A stretch of DNA of 64,000 nucleotides, from positions 1 through 64,000 of the forward strand of contig NZ_JYFC01000003.1 of assembly GCF_000938265.1 (NCBI RefSeq), read 5' to 3'. The translations under genes were made by a program, and so were the position numbers. How positions within the stretch are numbered: the first letter of the stretch is position 1; each line of letters begins with the position of its first letter. Below are positions 15,852-25,461 of this stretch, piece by piece. Below the pieces are notes generated by a model, which saw nothing but the letters and a program-made list of their open reading frames with translations, searched no databases and was not told where the DNA came from. This DNA is from Agreia bicolorata. GTDB lineage: Bacteria > Actinomycetota > Actinomycetes > Actinomycetales > Microbacteriaceae.

Positions 15852-18113
15852 CTATCTCTGCGCGTTCGAGGCGGCGAGCACCTGATCGAGCATGTCGCTG
15901 CTGACCCCCATCATCGCGATCCGGCCCAGAGGGTAGGCACCCATGATCGTTTGTAGAGCGCTGTCGTCGTCGAAGATGTCAGCCGCCGAAGCGTTCTCCT
16001 GACCGTTGGCACCCATCGCCTGCGCGAGGAGCGGACCCGCAACAGGGTGAGCCATCGCCTCGGCCAGGGAAGAGTCGCGGGTGAGGGCAACATCGATCTC
16101 GTCGCCCACGACCTCGACCTCTACTTCTCCGCGTAGGTCTCGACTGGAGGACGCCGCGACGAAGGTGTAGAGACCTCCCTCGACGACCCATTGCTGCGCG
16201 ATCGGGTGCCAATAGGCGAGATCGGCGCGGCGGGCCCGCATGGTCACTGTCGCACTTCCCCCCGGTTCAAGCTCCACGCTGCCGAACGCCTTCAACTCGC
16301 GTACAGGGCGTTGAACACTGGAGTTGCCGATCGAGCTGTAGACCTGCACGACCTCTCGACCAGCTCGGGCCCCCGTGTTCGTCACCGAAACAGTCACGTC
16401 GATATCGCCGTCGTCGGTGATGACCGCCGTCGGCTCTCCGTATGAGAAAGACGTGTAACTGAGACCATGCCCGAAGGGGAAGGCGACGTCCATGTCTCGG
16501 GCGTCGTACCAGCGATAGCCGACGAACAAGCCCTCGGAGTACCGCACGTGGCTGAACTCGCCGCCATACGAAAGGAACGCGGGGGTGTCCTGCAGGCGCA
16601 GCGGCAGGGTTTCCGTGAGCTTTCCCGAGGGATTCACATCACCGAAAATTACGTCAGCCGTGCCCCCGCCGCCAGCCTGACCGAGCAGCCACGCTTCGAG
16701 GATCGCAGGAACGCGCGCTGCGAACGGCAGCCGCACAACGCTTCCATTGGACAGGACGACGACCACGCGCGGATTGACTGCGATGATCGCCTCGATGAGG
16801 TCGAGCTGGTCCTGCGGAAGGTCCAGATGCGAACGATCGAGCCCCTCGGATTCGGCACGCCCGGGGAGCCCAGCGAACACAACGACAACGCGATGAGCGG
16901 CGGCCAAGTGGACCGCCTCCTCTCGGAGCGCGGCGATCGTCTCAGTATCCGTCGTCTTCTCGAGGCTGAATCCTGCGGCGAACTCGATCGTGCCGTTGGA
17001 GAGAGAGCGCATCTCATCGATGGCCTTGTCCAGGCGCGTGGGATTGATGTTCGAGGATCCGGAGCCCTGGTACCGGGGCTGCTCGGCGAAAGCCCCGATG
17101 ACAGCGATGTCCTCGTCTCGGGAGAGCGGCAGAAGGTCGTCGTCATTCTTCAGCAGGACAATCGAACGTCCTGCTGCCTCGCGAGCGAGCGCATGATGGG
17201 CATCGACGTCGACCGCACGGGCCGAATCCGTGGGAGCGGTCTTCTCGGCGAGCTCCCACAGTCTCTGCGCTGCCGCGTCGACGTGGACCGCGTCGAGCGA
17301 CCCGCTCTCAACGGCGTCGACGATCTCCTGATCGGATCGTCCTCCGCTCGGAGGCATCTCGAGATCCATGCCGGCAGCGATAGCGGCAACGCGATCATCC
17401 ACCGCGCCCCAGTCCGAGACAACGAGGCCATCGAAGCCCCACTCGTCGCGCAGAACCGACGTGAGCAGCCACGGGTCTTGCGAAGCATAGACACCGTTGA
17501 TGCGGTTGTACGAACACATCACTGTGTAGGGATGTGCGTCTTGAACCACTCGCTGGAAGCTTCGCAGATAGATCTCGCGGAGCGGCCGCTCATCGATATC
17601 GCTCGACGAGCGCATGCGATCGAACTCCTGGTTGTTCGCAGCGAAATGCTTGAGTGACGCACCCACGCCCGTCGCCTGGATGCCCTGCACCCATGCGGCC
17701 GAGAGCGTGCCCGAGGCGATGGGATCTTCAGAGAAGTACTCGAAGTTGCGCCCGCACAGCGGCGACCGCTTGATATTTGCGCCGGGACCGAGGACGACAT
17801 CGACGTCGAGCGCACGAGCCTCGCGCCCGATGGCCTCAGCCACGCGAGCGATGAGCTCTACGTCCCACGACGAGCCGAGTCCGGCAGCGGGAGGAAAGCA
17901 GGTCGACGGAAGACTCTGGGCGATACCAAGGTGATCGTGCGCTTTGTCCTGTCTGCGCAGTCCGTGGGGACCGTCCGTCAGCGTGATCTCACGCAGGCCA
18001 ATGCTCTCGATCGGCTTCGTGCTCCAGAAGGTGCCGCCGCTGGTCAGCGAGGCCTTCTCCTCGAGCGTCAGATTGGCGATACCCGCCGAAGTAGAGGTGA
18101 TTGGGGTGTGCAT
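15852..18113 (-). CDS. glycoside hydrolase family 3 beta-glucosidase
   Basis: This 753-residue protein has the GH3 N-terminal barrel with TDGPHGLR, the KHFAANNQE block (His156) and the catalytic nucleophile Asp234 in GLVVSDWGAV. The GH3 C-terminal alpha/beta-sandwich (about 320-560) is followed by a fibronectin type III-like domain beginning near FPFGHGLSYTSFSYG. A further 60-residue helical tail ends the protein. No signal peptide, so the enzyme is intracellular. It is transcribed alone, divergent from the Opp-type ABC operon, and the shared 260-bp promoter region suggests common control. It probably removes terminal beta-glucosyl or related residues from imported glycosides. Confidence 0.93.
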   Translation of the reverse strand: MHTPITSTSAGIANLTLEEKASLTSGGTFWSTKPIESIGLREITLTDGPHGLRRQDKAHDHLGIAQSLPSTCFPPAAGLGSSWDVELIARVAEAIGREARALDVDVVLGPGANIKRSPLCGRNFEYFSEDPIASGTLSAAWVQGIQATGVGASLKHFAANNQEFDRMRSSSDIDERPLREIYLRSFQRVVQDAHPYTVMCSYNRINGVYASQDPWLLTSVLRDEWGFDGLVVSDWGAVDDRVAAIAAGMDLEMPPSGGRSDQEIVDAVESGSLDAVHVDAAAQRLWELAEKTAPTDSARAVDVDAHHALAREAAGRSIVLLKNDDDLLPLSRDEDIAVIGAFAEQPRYQGSGSSNINPTRLDKAIDEMRSLSNGTIEFAAGFSLEKTTDTETIAALREEAVHLAAAHRVVVVFAGLPGRAESEGLDRSHLDLPQDQLDLIEAIIAVNPRVVVVLSNGSVVRLPFAARVPAILEAWLLGQAGGGGTADVIFGDVNPSGKLTETLPLRLQDTPAFLSYGGEFSHVRYSEGLFVGYRWYDARDMDVAFPFGHGLSYTSFSYGEPTAVITDDGDIDVTVSVTNTGARAGREVVQVYSSIGNSSVQRPVRELKAFGSVELEPGGSATVTMRARRADLAYWHPIAQQWVVEGGLYTFVAASSSRDLRGEVEVEVVGDEIDVALTRDSSLAEAMAHPVAGPLLAQAMGANGQENASAADIFDDDSALQTIMGAYPLGRIAMMGVSSDMLDQVLAASNAQR

Positions 18114-18243
18114 CGTAGATGCCGCTCCTCTCGAGCGAAGGCGGTTTCCCGGTACTCCGGCTCTGGTCTGGTCGGGGCGTCAATGGTCCCGAACGACCGG
18201 TCCTCACGACGCCGTGCGATGATCCGCGGCTCGACTCTAACCC

Positions 18244-18301
18244 AATTTCGCGGCGAAGCGGTATTTTCATTTCTCTAAATTCGCGGAGCAGTGGTAATTT
18301 C
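18244..18301. promoter_or_regulatory. tandem 25-bp direct repeats in the GH3/ABC divergent promoter
   Basis: Two similar 25-bp blocks (18244-18268 and 18277-18301) share AATTCGCGG..G..GTAA/TTTTC at a spacing of 33 bp. The first contains the perfect odd palindrome TTCGC-G-GCGAA (18247-18257). They lie in the 260-bp gap (18114-18373) between the divergent GH3 gene and the substrate-binding-protein gene. A TetR protein encoded in the same island is a candidate binder. The rest of the gap shows no other clear feature. Confidence 0.5.
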
Positions 18302-18373
18302 GCTCAAGACGTGCTTGGATGGCATCCGATCCTGCTGGACAGGGTCGGAATCACTCGACAAAGGAGTTAAATC

Positions 18374-19933
18374 GTGATCACATTCCGCGCATCAGCGGGG
18401 CGTCGCCGACAGGCCCTGGCTGTCGCGACGATGAGCGCAGCACTCGCTCTCACGCTCTCGGCCTGCTCGCCTTCCGGCGGCGGTTCGAACTCGGCCGGCA
18501 CAGCACCGACCACCATCGGCATCGGCATCGGCGCTCAGCCCGCCACCTTCGATCCGGCGCAACTCGACCTCGGCGAGTCCGCCGTGATCTGGACGGGTGT
18601 CTTCGACACGCTTCTGAAGGTCGACAACGACGGCGTCGTGCAGCCGAACGCCGCAAAATCCTACGAATACTCGGCTGACGGGCGTGTTCTCACTCTGTCT
18701 CTGCGCGAAGGCATGACCTTCAGCAATGGAGACGCCGTGACGTCGGCCGACGTCGTTGCGACGATCAACCGCATGAAGGAGACCCCCGGCGTCCGCACAC
18801 CGGACGTCGCCTCCATCGCTTCGGTGGATGCTCCCGATGACCTGACCGTCGTGCTGAACCTCAACGCCCCCGACCCGTCCCTCTTGATCAACCTCGCCAC
18901 CGGCGCAGGCGTGATCGCGGACGCCGCGACGCTCAACAACGACGACATCGCGCTCAACCCGATCGGGTCAGGCCCCTACGTGCTCGACACGGCTGCCACC
19001 GTCACGGGTTCCTCCTACGTCATGACGAAGCGTGAGGATCACTGGAACGCCGCCGCGTACCCGTTCCAGACCGTCACTGCCCGCGTTCTCGCAGACAGCC
19101 AAGCACGCTTCAACGCACTGCAGGCCGGCGAGATCTCGGTTTCGACGATCGCTTCCGATCAAGCCGACTCGATCAAGGCGGCAGGATTCAGCGTGCACGT
19201 TGTCGATGCAAGCGCAGTCGGCAGCCTGCTGTTCCTGGACCGTACCGGCTCGATCGTTCCGGCGCTCGGTGACGTTCGTGTGCGTCAGGCAATAAACATG
19301 GCCTTCGACCGCCAGCTCTACGTCGACCAGCTCCTCCTCGGAGCCGGCGTACCGACGGAGCAGTTCTACAACCCCGGCCAGCCCGGGTACGTAGAGGACC
19401 TGAACAAAACGTACCCGTATGACGTCAAGGGCGCGAAGGCTCTGCTGGCAGAAGCCGGCTACCCCGATGGCTTCGCGTTGACGATGCCCAGCACGTACTT
19501 CTCGCAGGCCACGGAACCCGCACTCACGCAGACGCTGGCGGATATCGGAATCACGGTGACCTGGGAATCCGTGCCGCCACAGGAGGTCGTCAGCTCGCTC
19601 TCGTCGGGCAAGTACGCGATGGCGTGGTTCTACGAGGGTCTCAACTCGCCGTCGATCATGACGCGCAGCGACCTCGGCGCCGACGGGCTTCTCAACCCGA
19701 CCAGCTACACGACACCTGAACTCACCGCTCTGCTCGACAAGGTGAACAGCCTCACCGCTGACCCCGACGCGCAGGGCGCGGCATACGAGGAGATCAACAA
19801 GTACTCGGTAGAGAACGCGCTCGTCGCACCCGTGTACTACACGTCGACGTACTACGGTCTCGCCAAGGGGATCTCGTTCCTCGCCGACACAGCAGTCCCG
19901 CTGGACATCGCCAACTACGGCATCGCCGGTTGA
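18374..19933 (+). CDS. ABC importer substrate-binding lipoprotein (SBP_bac_5, Opp/Dpp family)
   Basis: The 519-residue protein has a lipoprotein signal peptide with lipobox LSAC (Cys31), so it should be anchored on the outer face of the membrane. The rest is a family 5 extracellular solute-binding domain (ATFDPAQLDLGESAVIWTGVFDTL, then NPIGSGPYVLD and VRQAINMAFDRQLYVDQLLLGAG). Family members bind peptides, but many bind oligosaccharides or plant-derived glycosides. It leads a four-gene importer operon inside a glycosidase island, so a glycoside ligand is more likely than a peptide. This is inference from context. Confidence 0.9.
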   Translation: MITFRASAGRRRQALAVATMSAALALTLSACSPSGGGSNSAGTAPTTIGIGIGAQPATFDPAQLDLGESAVIWTGVFDTLLKVDNDGVVQPNAAKSYEYSADGRVLTLSLREGMTFSNGDAVTSADVVATINRMKETPGVRTPDVASIASVDAPDDLTVVLNLNAPDPSLLINLATGAGVIADAATLNNDDIALNPIGSGPYVLDTAATVTGSSYVMTKREDHWNAAAYPFQTVTARVLADSQARFNALQAGEISVSTIASDQADSIKAAGFSVHVVDASAVGSLLFLDRTGSIVPALGDVRVRQAINMAFDRQLYVDQLLLGAGVPTEQFYNPGQPGYVEDLNKTYPYDVKGAKALLAEAGYPDGFALTMPSTYFSQATEPALTQTLADIGITVTWESVPPQEVVSSLSSGKYAMAWFYEGLNSPSIMTRSDLGADGLLNPTSYTTPELTALLDKVNSLTADPDAQGAAYEEINKYSVENALVAPVYYTSTYYGLAKGISFLADTAVPLDIANYGIAG

Positions 19934-19950
19934 CCTTCCCCCACCCGCGC

Positions 19951-19980
19951 AGTGAGGTCCCGGTCCGCCGGGACCGCACT
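19951..19980 (+). other. intercistronic hairpin after the binding-protein gene
   Basis: GGTCCCGG (19956-19963) pairs with CCGGGACC (19968-19975) across a TCCG loop, and outer AGTG/CACT pairs extend the stem. It lies between the binding-protein gene and the first permease gene. Such hairpins commonly protect or attenuate mRNA so that more binding protein than permease is made. Confidence 0.6.
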
Positions 19981-19997
19981 ACTACCTTCTGAGAATC

Positions 19998-20939
19998 ATG
20001 GCTGCCTACATTCTTCGTCGCTTCGTCGCCGGCATCGTGCTGGCCGTGCTCGTGACCTTCATCACCTATCTGCTCCTGGCAACGACCTTCGACAGCGTCG
20101 TTCGGGCACTCCTCGGACCTGCGGGAACCGACGAGACGGTGGCGGCCAAGACCACGCAACTCGGCTGGGACCGACCGATCCTCGTGCAGTACGGCGACTG
20201 GCTCCTTCACGCGGTCCAAGGCGACCTGGGACGATCCCTGTTCACCAGCGAGCCGGTCATCCCTGCGGTGTCACAGCGGCTGAGCGTGACCCTCTCCATC
20301 GTGCTGGTCGCGCTCGTTCTCTCGGTGCTGCTCAGCATCGTGCTGGGAGTGACCGCCGCGGTCCGCGGTGGCATCGTCGACCGGCTCGCTCAGGGCATCT
20401 CACTGGTCGGCATGCTTATCCCCGGCCTCCTGCTCTCCATCGGCCTGGTACTCGTCTTCGCGATCACGCTGAAGGTACTACCGGCAACCGGATACACCGC
20501 GCCGGGCGACGACTTCGGCCGGTACCTTGCGGCGATCACCATCCCCGTCTTTGTGCTCGTGGTCGCGGGGACCGCAAGCATGTCCGCCCAGGTCCGAGGC
20601 GCGATGATCGGAGAGTTGCGGAAAGACTACGTGCGCACCCTCGAGGCCCGCGGACTCTCTCGCCGCGCGATCATCCTCAAGCATGTGCTCCGCAACGCTG
20701 CGGCTCCCGCCGTCACTGTGTTGGGCTTCGAGTTCATCACGATGCTCGGAGGAGCGATCTTCATCGAGAAGGTCTTCGCACTGCCCGGTTACGGCACTTT
20801 CTCACTCAACTCCGCTCTCCGTGGAGACGTTCCCGTCATCCTGGGCATCACCGCATTCAGCGTGATGCTCGTGGTGTTCGTCAATCTCCTCGTCGATCTC
20901 GCGATCGGCTGGCTGACCCCGAAAGCGAGGATGCTATGA
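19998..20939 (+). CDS. ABC importer permease (DppB/OppB type)
   Basis: The 313-residue membrane protein has six predicted transmembrane helices. It begins MAAYILRRFVAGIVLAVLVTFITYLLL and keeps the BPD_transp_1 coupling segment RTLEARGLSRRAIILKHVLRNA. An extracytoplasmic loop includes GWDRPILVQYGDWL, typical of DppB. It forms half of the translocation channel with the permease half of the next gene. Its stop overlaps the next start (ATGA at 20936-20939), indicating coupled translation. Confidence 0.92.
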   Translation: MAAYILRRFVAGIVLAVLVTFITYLLLATTFDSVVRALLGPAGTDETVAAKTTQLGWDRPILVQYGDWLLHAVQGDLGRSLFTSEPVIPAVSQRLSVTLSIVLVALVLSVLLSIVLGVTAAVRGGIVDRLAQGISLVGMLIPGLLLSIGLVLVFAITLKVLPATGYTAPGDDFGRYLAAITIPVFVLVVAGTASMSAQVRGAMIGELRKDYVRTLEARGLSRRAIILKHVLRNAAAPAVTVLGFEFITMLGGAIFIEKVFALPGYGTFSLNSALRGDVPVILGITAFSVMLVVFVNLLVDLAIGWLTPKARML

Positions 20940-22717
20940 GTGCTGAGCAGCTTCTCAACGACCCCGACCTCTCTGCCACACCTCGCCGATCGGTCCTGCG
21001 GCGGCTCGCCCGCGACCCGCAGGCGATCATCACCACGACCCTGATTCTGATCATCGTCGCCGCCGGTTTTCTCGGGCCCATCTTCCTTGCAGTCGATCCC
21101 AATCAGGCCGACCTCAGGTCGGCGAACGCTCTACCCGGAACCCCCGGCCACCCCCTCGGCGCCGATCAGAGTGGACGCGACATCCTTGCCCGGCTCCTCG
21201 CGTCCGCCCAGACGAGCGCGATCTCTGGACTCATCGGCGCCGGGGTCGCCCTCGTGGTTGGCGTCACGATGGGACTCATCGGAGGCTACTTCGGGCGGCG
21301 CACCTCAGCCGTCACGGAGTGGGTCTTCAACCTCGTTATGACGTTCCCCGGCGTGCTGCTGCTTATCGTGCTCACTCCCGTCACGGGAGGCGACTACCGC
21401 TTCACGATGCTCATCTTCGGTTTTATGCTCTCGCCTACGATCTTCCGGATCACCCGCAACCTCGTGATGGGCACAAAACAGGAGCTGTTCGTCGACGCCG
21501 CCCGCGTGTCCGGCCTGTCGAACACGCGCATCCTCGGCCGACACGTGCTGTCCGCCGTACGCGGGCCGATCATCGTGGCGACCGCGTTCCTGATCGGCAC
21601 CGCCATCGCCACCCAGGCCGGCCTCGCCTTCCTAGGAATCGGCTCGTCGGCGGTTCCGAGCTTCGGCTCGATGGTCGGGGAAGGCTTCACGAATCTCACT
21701 CGACGGCCTCTGCAGTTCCTCTGGCCCAGCCTCGTACTCGGTATCCTCACCGCTTCGCTTGTCCTTCTGGGTAATGCGCTGCGCGACGCGCTGGAGGGAC
21801 TACGCACAGTGCCGCCCCGTCGTGGCCGCACGGAATCGCCGGCGGAGCCGGTATCGATGGGCGAGGAGGACGAAGCCCCGCTTCTGAGGATCCGCCATCT
21901 GGCCATCGGCTACCCCTCCACGACCGGCGAGATCGAAGAGGTCGTTCACGGCGTCGATCTCGACGTGCGCGCGGGAGAAATCCTGGGGCTGGTCGGCGAG
22001 TCGGGCTCAGGGAAGACCCAGACGGCGTTTGCCGTGCTTGGCCTGCTTCCGCCGGAGGCGGTGATCACCCGTGGTTCCGTGCAGCTGAACGGCAGGGAAC
22101 TGCTCGGGCTGAGCGGCGAGGAACTCCGAACCTACCGCGGCAAGACAATCGCCTACATCCCGCAGGAGCCGATGTCGAACCTCGACCCCTCTTACCGCGT
22201 CGGGTCCCAACTCGTGGAGTCGCTCCGAGCCACGTCGACCCTCTCGAATCGAGAGGCGAAGGAACGCGTTCTCGCACTCCTGGCGCGGGTCGGGATCCCC
22301 GATCCGCAACGGGTGTTCCGGATGTACCCCTTCGAGATCTCGGGTGGCATGGCGCAGCGCGTGCTGATCGCCGGTGCCGTCGCGAGCCGTCCTGCCCTCC
22401 TGATTGCTGACGAACCGACGACGGCACTCGACGTCACCGTTCAGGCCGAGATCCTCGATCTGCTGCGCGATCTGCAAGCGGAGCTCGGTATGGCCGTGTT
22501 GCTCGTCACGCACAACTTCGGAGTGGTCGCCGACCTCTGCGAGTCCATGGCCGTTATGCAGAAGGGACGAATCGTCGAGACCGGCAAGGTCCGCCAGACC
22601 TTTGCAGAGCCTCAGGCGGACTACACCCGTACCCTCTTGGACTCGATCCTCGACGAGGACACGGTGCGCACAGATCCGCCCGTGGCTCCGCGCGACCACA
22701 AGGAGGTAGCCCGATGA
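20936..22717 (+). CDS. fused ABC permease-ATPase (DppC-DppD type)
   Basis: This 593-residue protein joins two normally separate subunits. Residues 1 to about 290 are a DppC-like permease (OppC N-terminal region with FLGPIFLAVDPNQADL, coupling segment DAARVSGLSNTRILGRHVL). After a charged linker (about 290-315) an oligopeptide-type ATPase follows, with Walker A GESGSGKT at about 354-361, signature EISGGMAQRV, Walker B LLIADEPTTALD and a C-terminal part that tightens into the DppD tail. The fusion is in frame without a stop. ATG at 20936 overlaps the DppB stop, and the end overlaps the next ATPase start by 4 bp. It energises import of the same unknown glycoside. Confidence 0.9.
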   Translation: MSAEQLLNDPDLSATPRRSVLRRLARDPQAIITTTLILIIVAAGFLGPIFLAVDPNQADLRSANALPGTPGHPLGADQSGRDILARLLASAQTSAISGLIGAGVALVVGVTMGLIGGYFGRRTSAVTEWVFNLVMTFPGVLLLIVLTPVTGGDYRFTMLIFGFMLSPTIFRITRNLVMGTKQELFVDAARVSGLSNTRILGRHVLSAVRGPIIVATAFLIGTAIATQAGLAFLGIGSSAVPSFGSMVGEGFTNLTRRPLQFLWPSLVLGILTASLVLLGNALRDALEGLRTVPPRRGRTESPAEPVSMGEEDEAPLLRIRHLAIGYPSTTGEIEEVVHGVDLDVRAGEILGLVGESGSGKTQTAFAVLGLLPPEAVITRGSVQLNGRELLGLSGEELRTYRGKTIAYIPQEPMSNLDPSYRVGSQLVESLRATSTLSNREAKERVLALLARVGIPDPQRVFRMYPFEISGGMAQRVLIAGAVASRPALLIADEPTTALDVTVQAEILDLLRDLQAELGMAVLLVTHNFGVVADLCESMAVMQKGRIVETGKVRQTFAEPQADYTRTLLDSILDEDTVRTDPPVAPRDHKEVAR

Positions 22718-23577
22718 GCGAGCAACTGCTGAGCCTGCGAGATCTGCGCGTCTCGTTCGGCACCCGTGGAGTTCTGCGTAAGCCTCGGGAAGTACTGCAC
22801 GGCGTCTCGCTCGATGTCGCCGCAGGCGAGACTCTTGGCGTGGTCGGCGAGTCCGGTTCGGGCAAGACGACCATCGGCCGGGCCGTCCTCGGTCTGGTCA
22901 AGCCCAGCGGCGGTTCGATTCACTTCGACGGCACCGACATCACCGCCGCGAACGCAGCGAAACGTCGACGGCTGGCGCGGGACATGCAGGTCGTCTTCCA
23001 GGATCCCTACAGCTCCCTCAATCCCACGATGACGATCGGCGAGATTCTCACCGAGCCGCTCGTCACCCAGGGATCGACCGCTCGGGATGCCCGCAGTCGC
23101 GTGCGGGGGCTGCTCGACGAAGTCGGCCTGCCCCTCGGCGCCATCGATCGCCTTCCTCGTGAATTCAGCGGTGGCCAGCGGCAGCGGATTGCGATCGCTC
23201 GTGCGCTCGCCCCGTCGCCGCGATTGATCGTCTGCGACGAGCCGGTCTCGGCCCTCGACCTGACGACGCAGGCGCGAGTGCTCGAACTGCTTCTGGAGAT
23301 CCAGCGCTCCACCGGAGTCGCCTACCTCTTCATCTCGCACGATCTCGCCGTCGTCCGCCACATCAGCCACCGGGTAGCCGTGCTCTACCGCGGCGACCTC
23401 GTCGAGACGGGGCCCGCGGCAATCGTCACGAAAACACCGGAGCACCCGTACACCGAGCGTCTTCTCCTGGCGGCTCCCGTCGCCGACCCAGCGGCTCAGG
23501 AGCGTCGACGCGCCGAGCGCGTGCGCTTGCGCGAGGAGCAGCGCGCGCGGGATGAGCAGGCGGGCGCAGTTCTCTGA
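22714..23577 (+). CDS. ABC importer ATPase (DppF/OppF type)
   Basis: The 287-residue ATPase has Walker A GESGSGKTT, Q-loop FQDPYSSLNP, signature EFSGGQRQRIAIA, Walker B LIVCDEPVSALD and switch histidine in LFISHDLAVV. The C-terminal HPYTERLLLAAPV segment is the usual OppF/DppF tail. It pairs with the ATPase half of the fused gene to power the importer. The ATG overlaps the upstream stop by 4 bp. It ends 52 bp before a TetR gene on the same strand. Confidence 0.93.
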   Translation: MSEQLLSLRDLRVSFGTRGVLRKPREVLHGVSLDVAAGETLGVVGESGSGKTTIGRAVLGLVKPSGGSIHFDGTDITAANAAKRRRLARDMQVVFQDPYSSLNPTMTIGEILTEPLVTQGSTARDARSRVRGLLDEVGLPLGAIDRLPREFSGGQRQRIAIARALAPSPRLIVCDEPVSALDLTTQARVLELLLEIQRSTGVAYLFISHDLAVVRHISHRVAVLYRGDLVETGPAAIVTKTPEHPYTERLLLAAPVADPAAQERRRAERVRLREEQRARDEQAGAVL

Positions 23578-23629
23578 TCAGCGATCGGCGAGAAGTATCA
23601 TGAGCTGACCACACGCGCAAGGAGACTAG

Positions 23630-24238
23630 ATGAGCGAGAAGCCGACAGCGCGCGGCCCTTACGCGAAGACTCCGATTGTGCGCGCGAGAATCCTCGCCGC
23701 CGCAACCGCCGCTTTCTCCGAGTCCGGCTATCGCGCGACGACGATGAAAGACATCGCCGAACGCGCCGGTATCAGCCAACGCGGTCTGGTGCACCACTTC
23801 CCCTCGAAGGACGACCTGCTCGTGCAGATCATCAAGACCCGGGAAGAGTCCCTCGCCGAACAGATCACCGAACCGGCGCATACCGACTTCCTCCGCGCGA
23901 TCCTTCGAGTCGTCCACGACAATGTCAAGAATCCTGGCCAGGTCGAGCTGCACACACTGCTGTCAGCCGAGGCCACCTCGCCCGATCATCCGGCGCACGA
24001 GCACTACCGCGTGCGGTACGAACAGTTCACCGAATTCGCCGAAGAGGCACTGCAGCGTCTGCACGACGAGGGCGAACTACGCGATGGAATGGACGCGCGG
24101 ATCCTCGCTCAGATGCTGATCGCGCTCAGCGACGGAGTCCAGATCCAGTGGCTCTACAACCGTGAGGACGTCGACGCCGAGGCGGTCATGGGAGCCTTTC
24201 TCAAGCTGATCGGCACACCAGCCCGCGTCATCGTCTGA
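23630..24238 (+). CDS. TetR-family regulator (paralogue of the one at 29.1 kb)
   Basis: This 202-residue protein has an N-terminal TetR helix-turn-helix (RARILAAATAAFSESGYRATTMKDIAERAGISQRGLVHHFPSKDDLL) and a helical effector domain near HTLLSAEATSPDHPAHEHY. It shares this layout and wording with the TetR protein at 29115-29720, so the two are clearly paralogues. An AAGGAG site precedes the ATG. It follows the ABC operon on the same strand and meets the GH1 gene head-on with no base between the two stops. Likely controls the importer and glycosidase genes; ligand unknown. Confidence 0.88.
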   Translation: MSEKPTARGPYAKTPIVRARILAAATAAFSESGYRATTMKDIAERAGISQRGLVHHFPSKDDLLVQIIKTREESLAEQITEPAHTDFLRAILRVVHDNVKNPGQVELHTLLSAEATSPDHPAHEHYRVRYEQFTEFAEEALQRLHDEGELRDGMDARILAQMLIALSDGVQIQWLYNREDVDAEAVMGAFLKLIGTPARVIV

Positions 24239-25444
24239 TCATTGCCGGTGCGCGCCGGCGCGTTGTCCGAGCCAGTAAAGGCTCGGCTTGGGGATGCGGA
24301 CGAAGGTCGTCCGGTCGACAGCGATGAGACCGAACGTGGGACCCCAGTGCCCCCACTCGTAGTTGTCGAGGATGCTCCAATGCAGGTATCCGCGAACATC
24401 GATGCCATCAGCGACAGCATCCGCAAGTCCAGCAAGAGCACCCTCGGTATAAGCGATACGGCGGGTGTCATCCGCGGTCGCGATGCCGTTCTCCGTCACC
24501 AGGATCGGGACCCCCGCAACCTCCGCCGCGTGACGGACAGCCATGCCCAGAGCATCCGGGCGGTACGCGGCACCGGTGAGGGTATTGTCCGGGTGCGGAG
24601 GATGTGCGACGAGACCGTTCTCGTCAACAGCCTGCGACGAATACGCCTGGACCCCAAGGAAGTCGTCCTCGCGAGACGCCTCGAGATAGAGATCCTCCCA
24701 GTCATAACGCACCGATACCAGCTTCTCCTCATTGCCCGGCGTTGCGGTCAAAGCCAGGCAGGCGATGCTCCAGCCGACCTTCGCGCCGGTGCGCTCACGG
24801 ATAGTGTCGCGGACCGCCCGATGCAGCTCGATGAAACGCCGCCCGATCACCGGGTCAGGATCGGGAAGCATCGCCGCCCGACCACTATCGGGCTCGTCCT
24901 CCACCGTGGGACTGACCCAGTCGCCCATATCCCCTGAAGTGAACATCTGCTGCGCTTTGATCATCATCGAGAGCATGTTCGGCTCATTGAAGGTGATGAT
25001 CCACTCAACACCCGTCAGGATCGGCATGACCGTATCGACGTAGAAGGTCCACCGCTCGAGAGCGGTGTCGCCGGCCCATCCGCCTTCATCAGCGAACCAC
25101 AGCGGAATCGTGAAGTGATTCAAAGTGATCACCGGAGTCAAACCCAGCTCGAATGCCGTGTCGATCATCCGCCGGTAGTGGGCGAGCTCTGCCCACGAAA
25201 CATGCCCCTGTCGCGGCTCGATCCGCGCCCACTCGATACCGAAACGGTACGTGTCCAAACCGGCGTCGGCGAGCAATTGCATGTCCTCCCGATAGCGGTG
25301 ATAGCTGTCCACCGCATCACCACTCGGCTCCATGCCGGGCATCATCGCCTCGCTCTTCCACCAGTCGCTGGCGAGGTTGTTTCCCTCGATCTGATGAGGT
25401 GCCGAAGAGGCACCCCAGAGGAAATCCGGGCGGAACGTGGACAT
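24239..25444 (-). CDS. glycoside hydrolase family 1 beta-glucosidase
   Basis: This 401-residue enzyme starts MSTFRPDFLWGASSAPHQIEG, the standard GH1 opening. The acid/base is Glu154 in ITFNEPN and the nucleophile Glu318 in LVTENGIA, with the C-terminal DNYEWGHWGPTFGLIAVD block. The length is slightly below the usual 440-480 residues. No signal peptide. I chose the ATG at 25442-25444 because AGGAGAA lies 5 nt upstream; an upstream ATG at 25465 would overlap the GH3 stop by 4 bp but lacks a ribosome binding site. It is third in a GH1-GH3-GH1 operon and is a paralogue of the first gene. It cleaves beta-glucosides or related glycosides in the cytoplasm. Confidence 0.93.
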   Translation of the reverse strand: MSTFRPDFLWGASSAPHQIEGNNLASDWWKSEAMMPGMEPSGDAVDSYHRYREDMQLLADAGLDTYRFGIEWARIEPRQGHVSWAELAHYRRMIDTAFELGLTPVITLNHFTIPLWFADEGGWAGDTALERWTFYVDTVMPILTGVEWIITFNEPNMLSMMIKAQQMFTSGDMGDWVSPTVEDEPDSGRAAMLPDPDPVIGRRFIELHRAVRDTIRERTGAKVGWSIACLALTATPGNEEKLVSVRYDWEDLYLEASREDDFLGVQAYSSQAVDENGLVAHPPHPDNTLTGAAYRPDALGMAVRHAAEVAGVPILVTENGIATADDTRRIAYTEGALAGLADAVADGIDVRGYLHWSILDNYEWGHWGPTFGLIAVDRTTFVRIPKPSLYWLGQRAGAHRQ

Positions 25445-25461
25445 GTGCTTCTCCTGAATAC

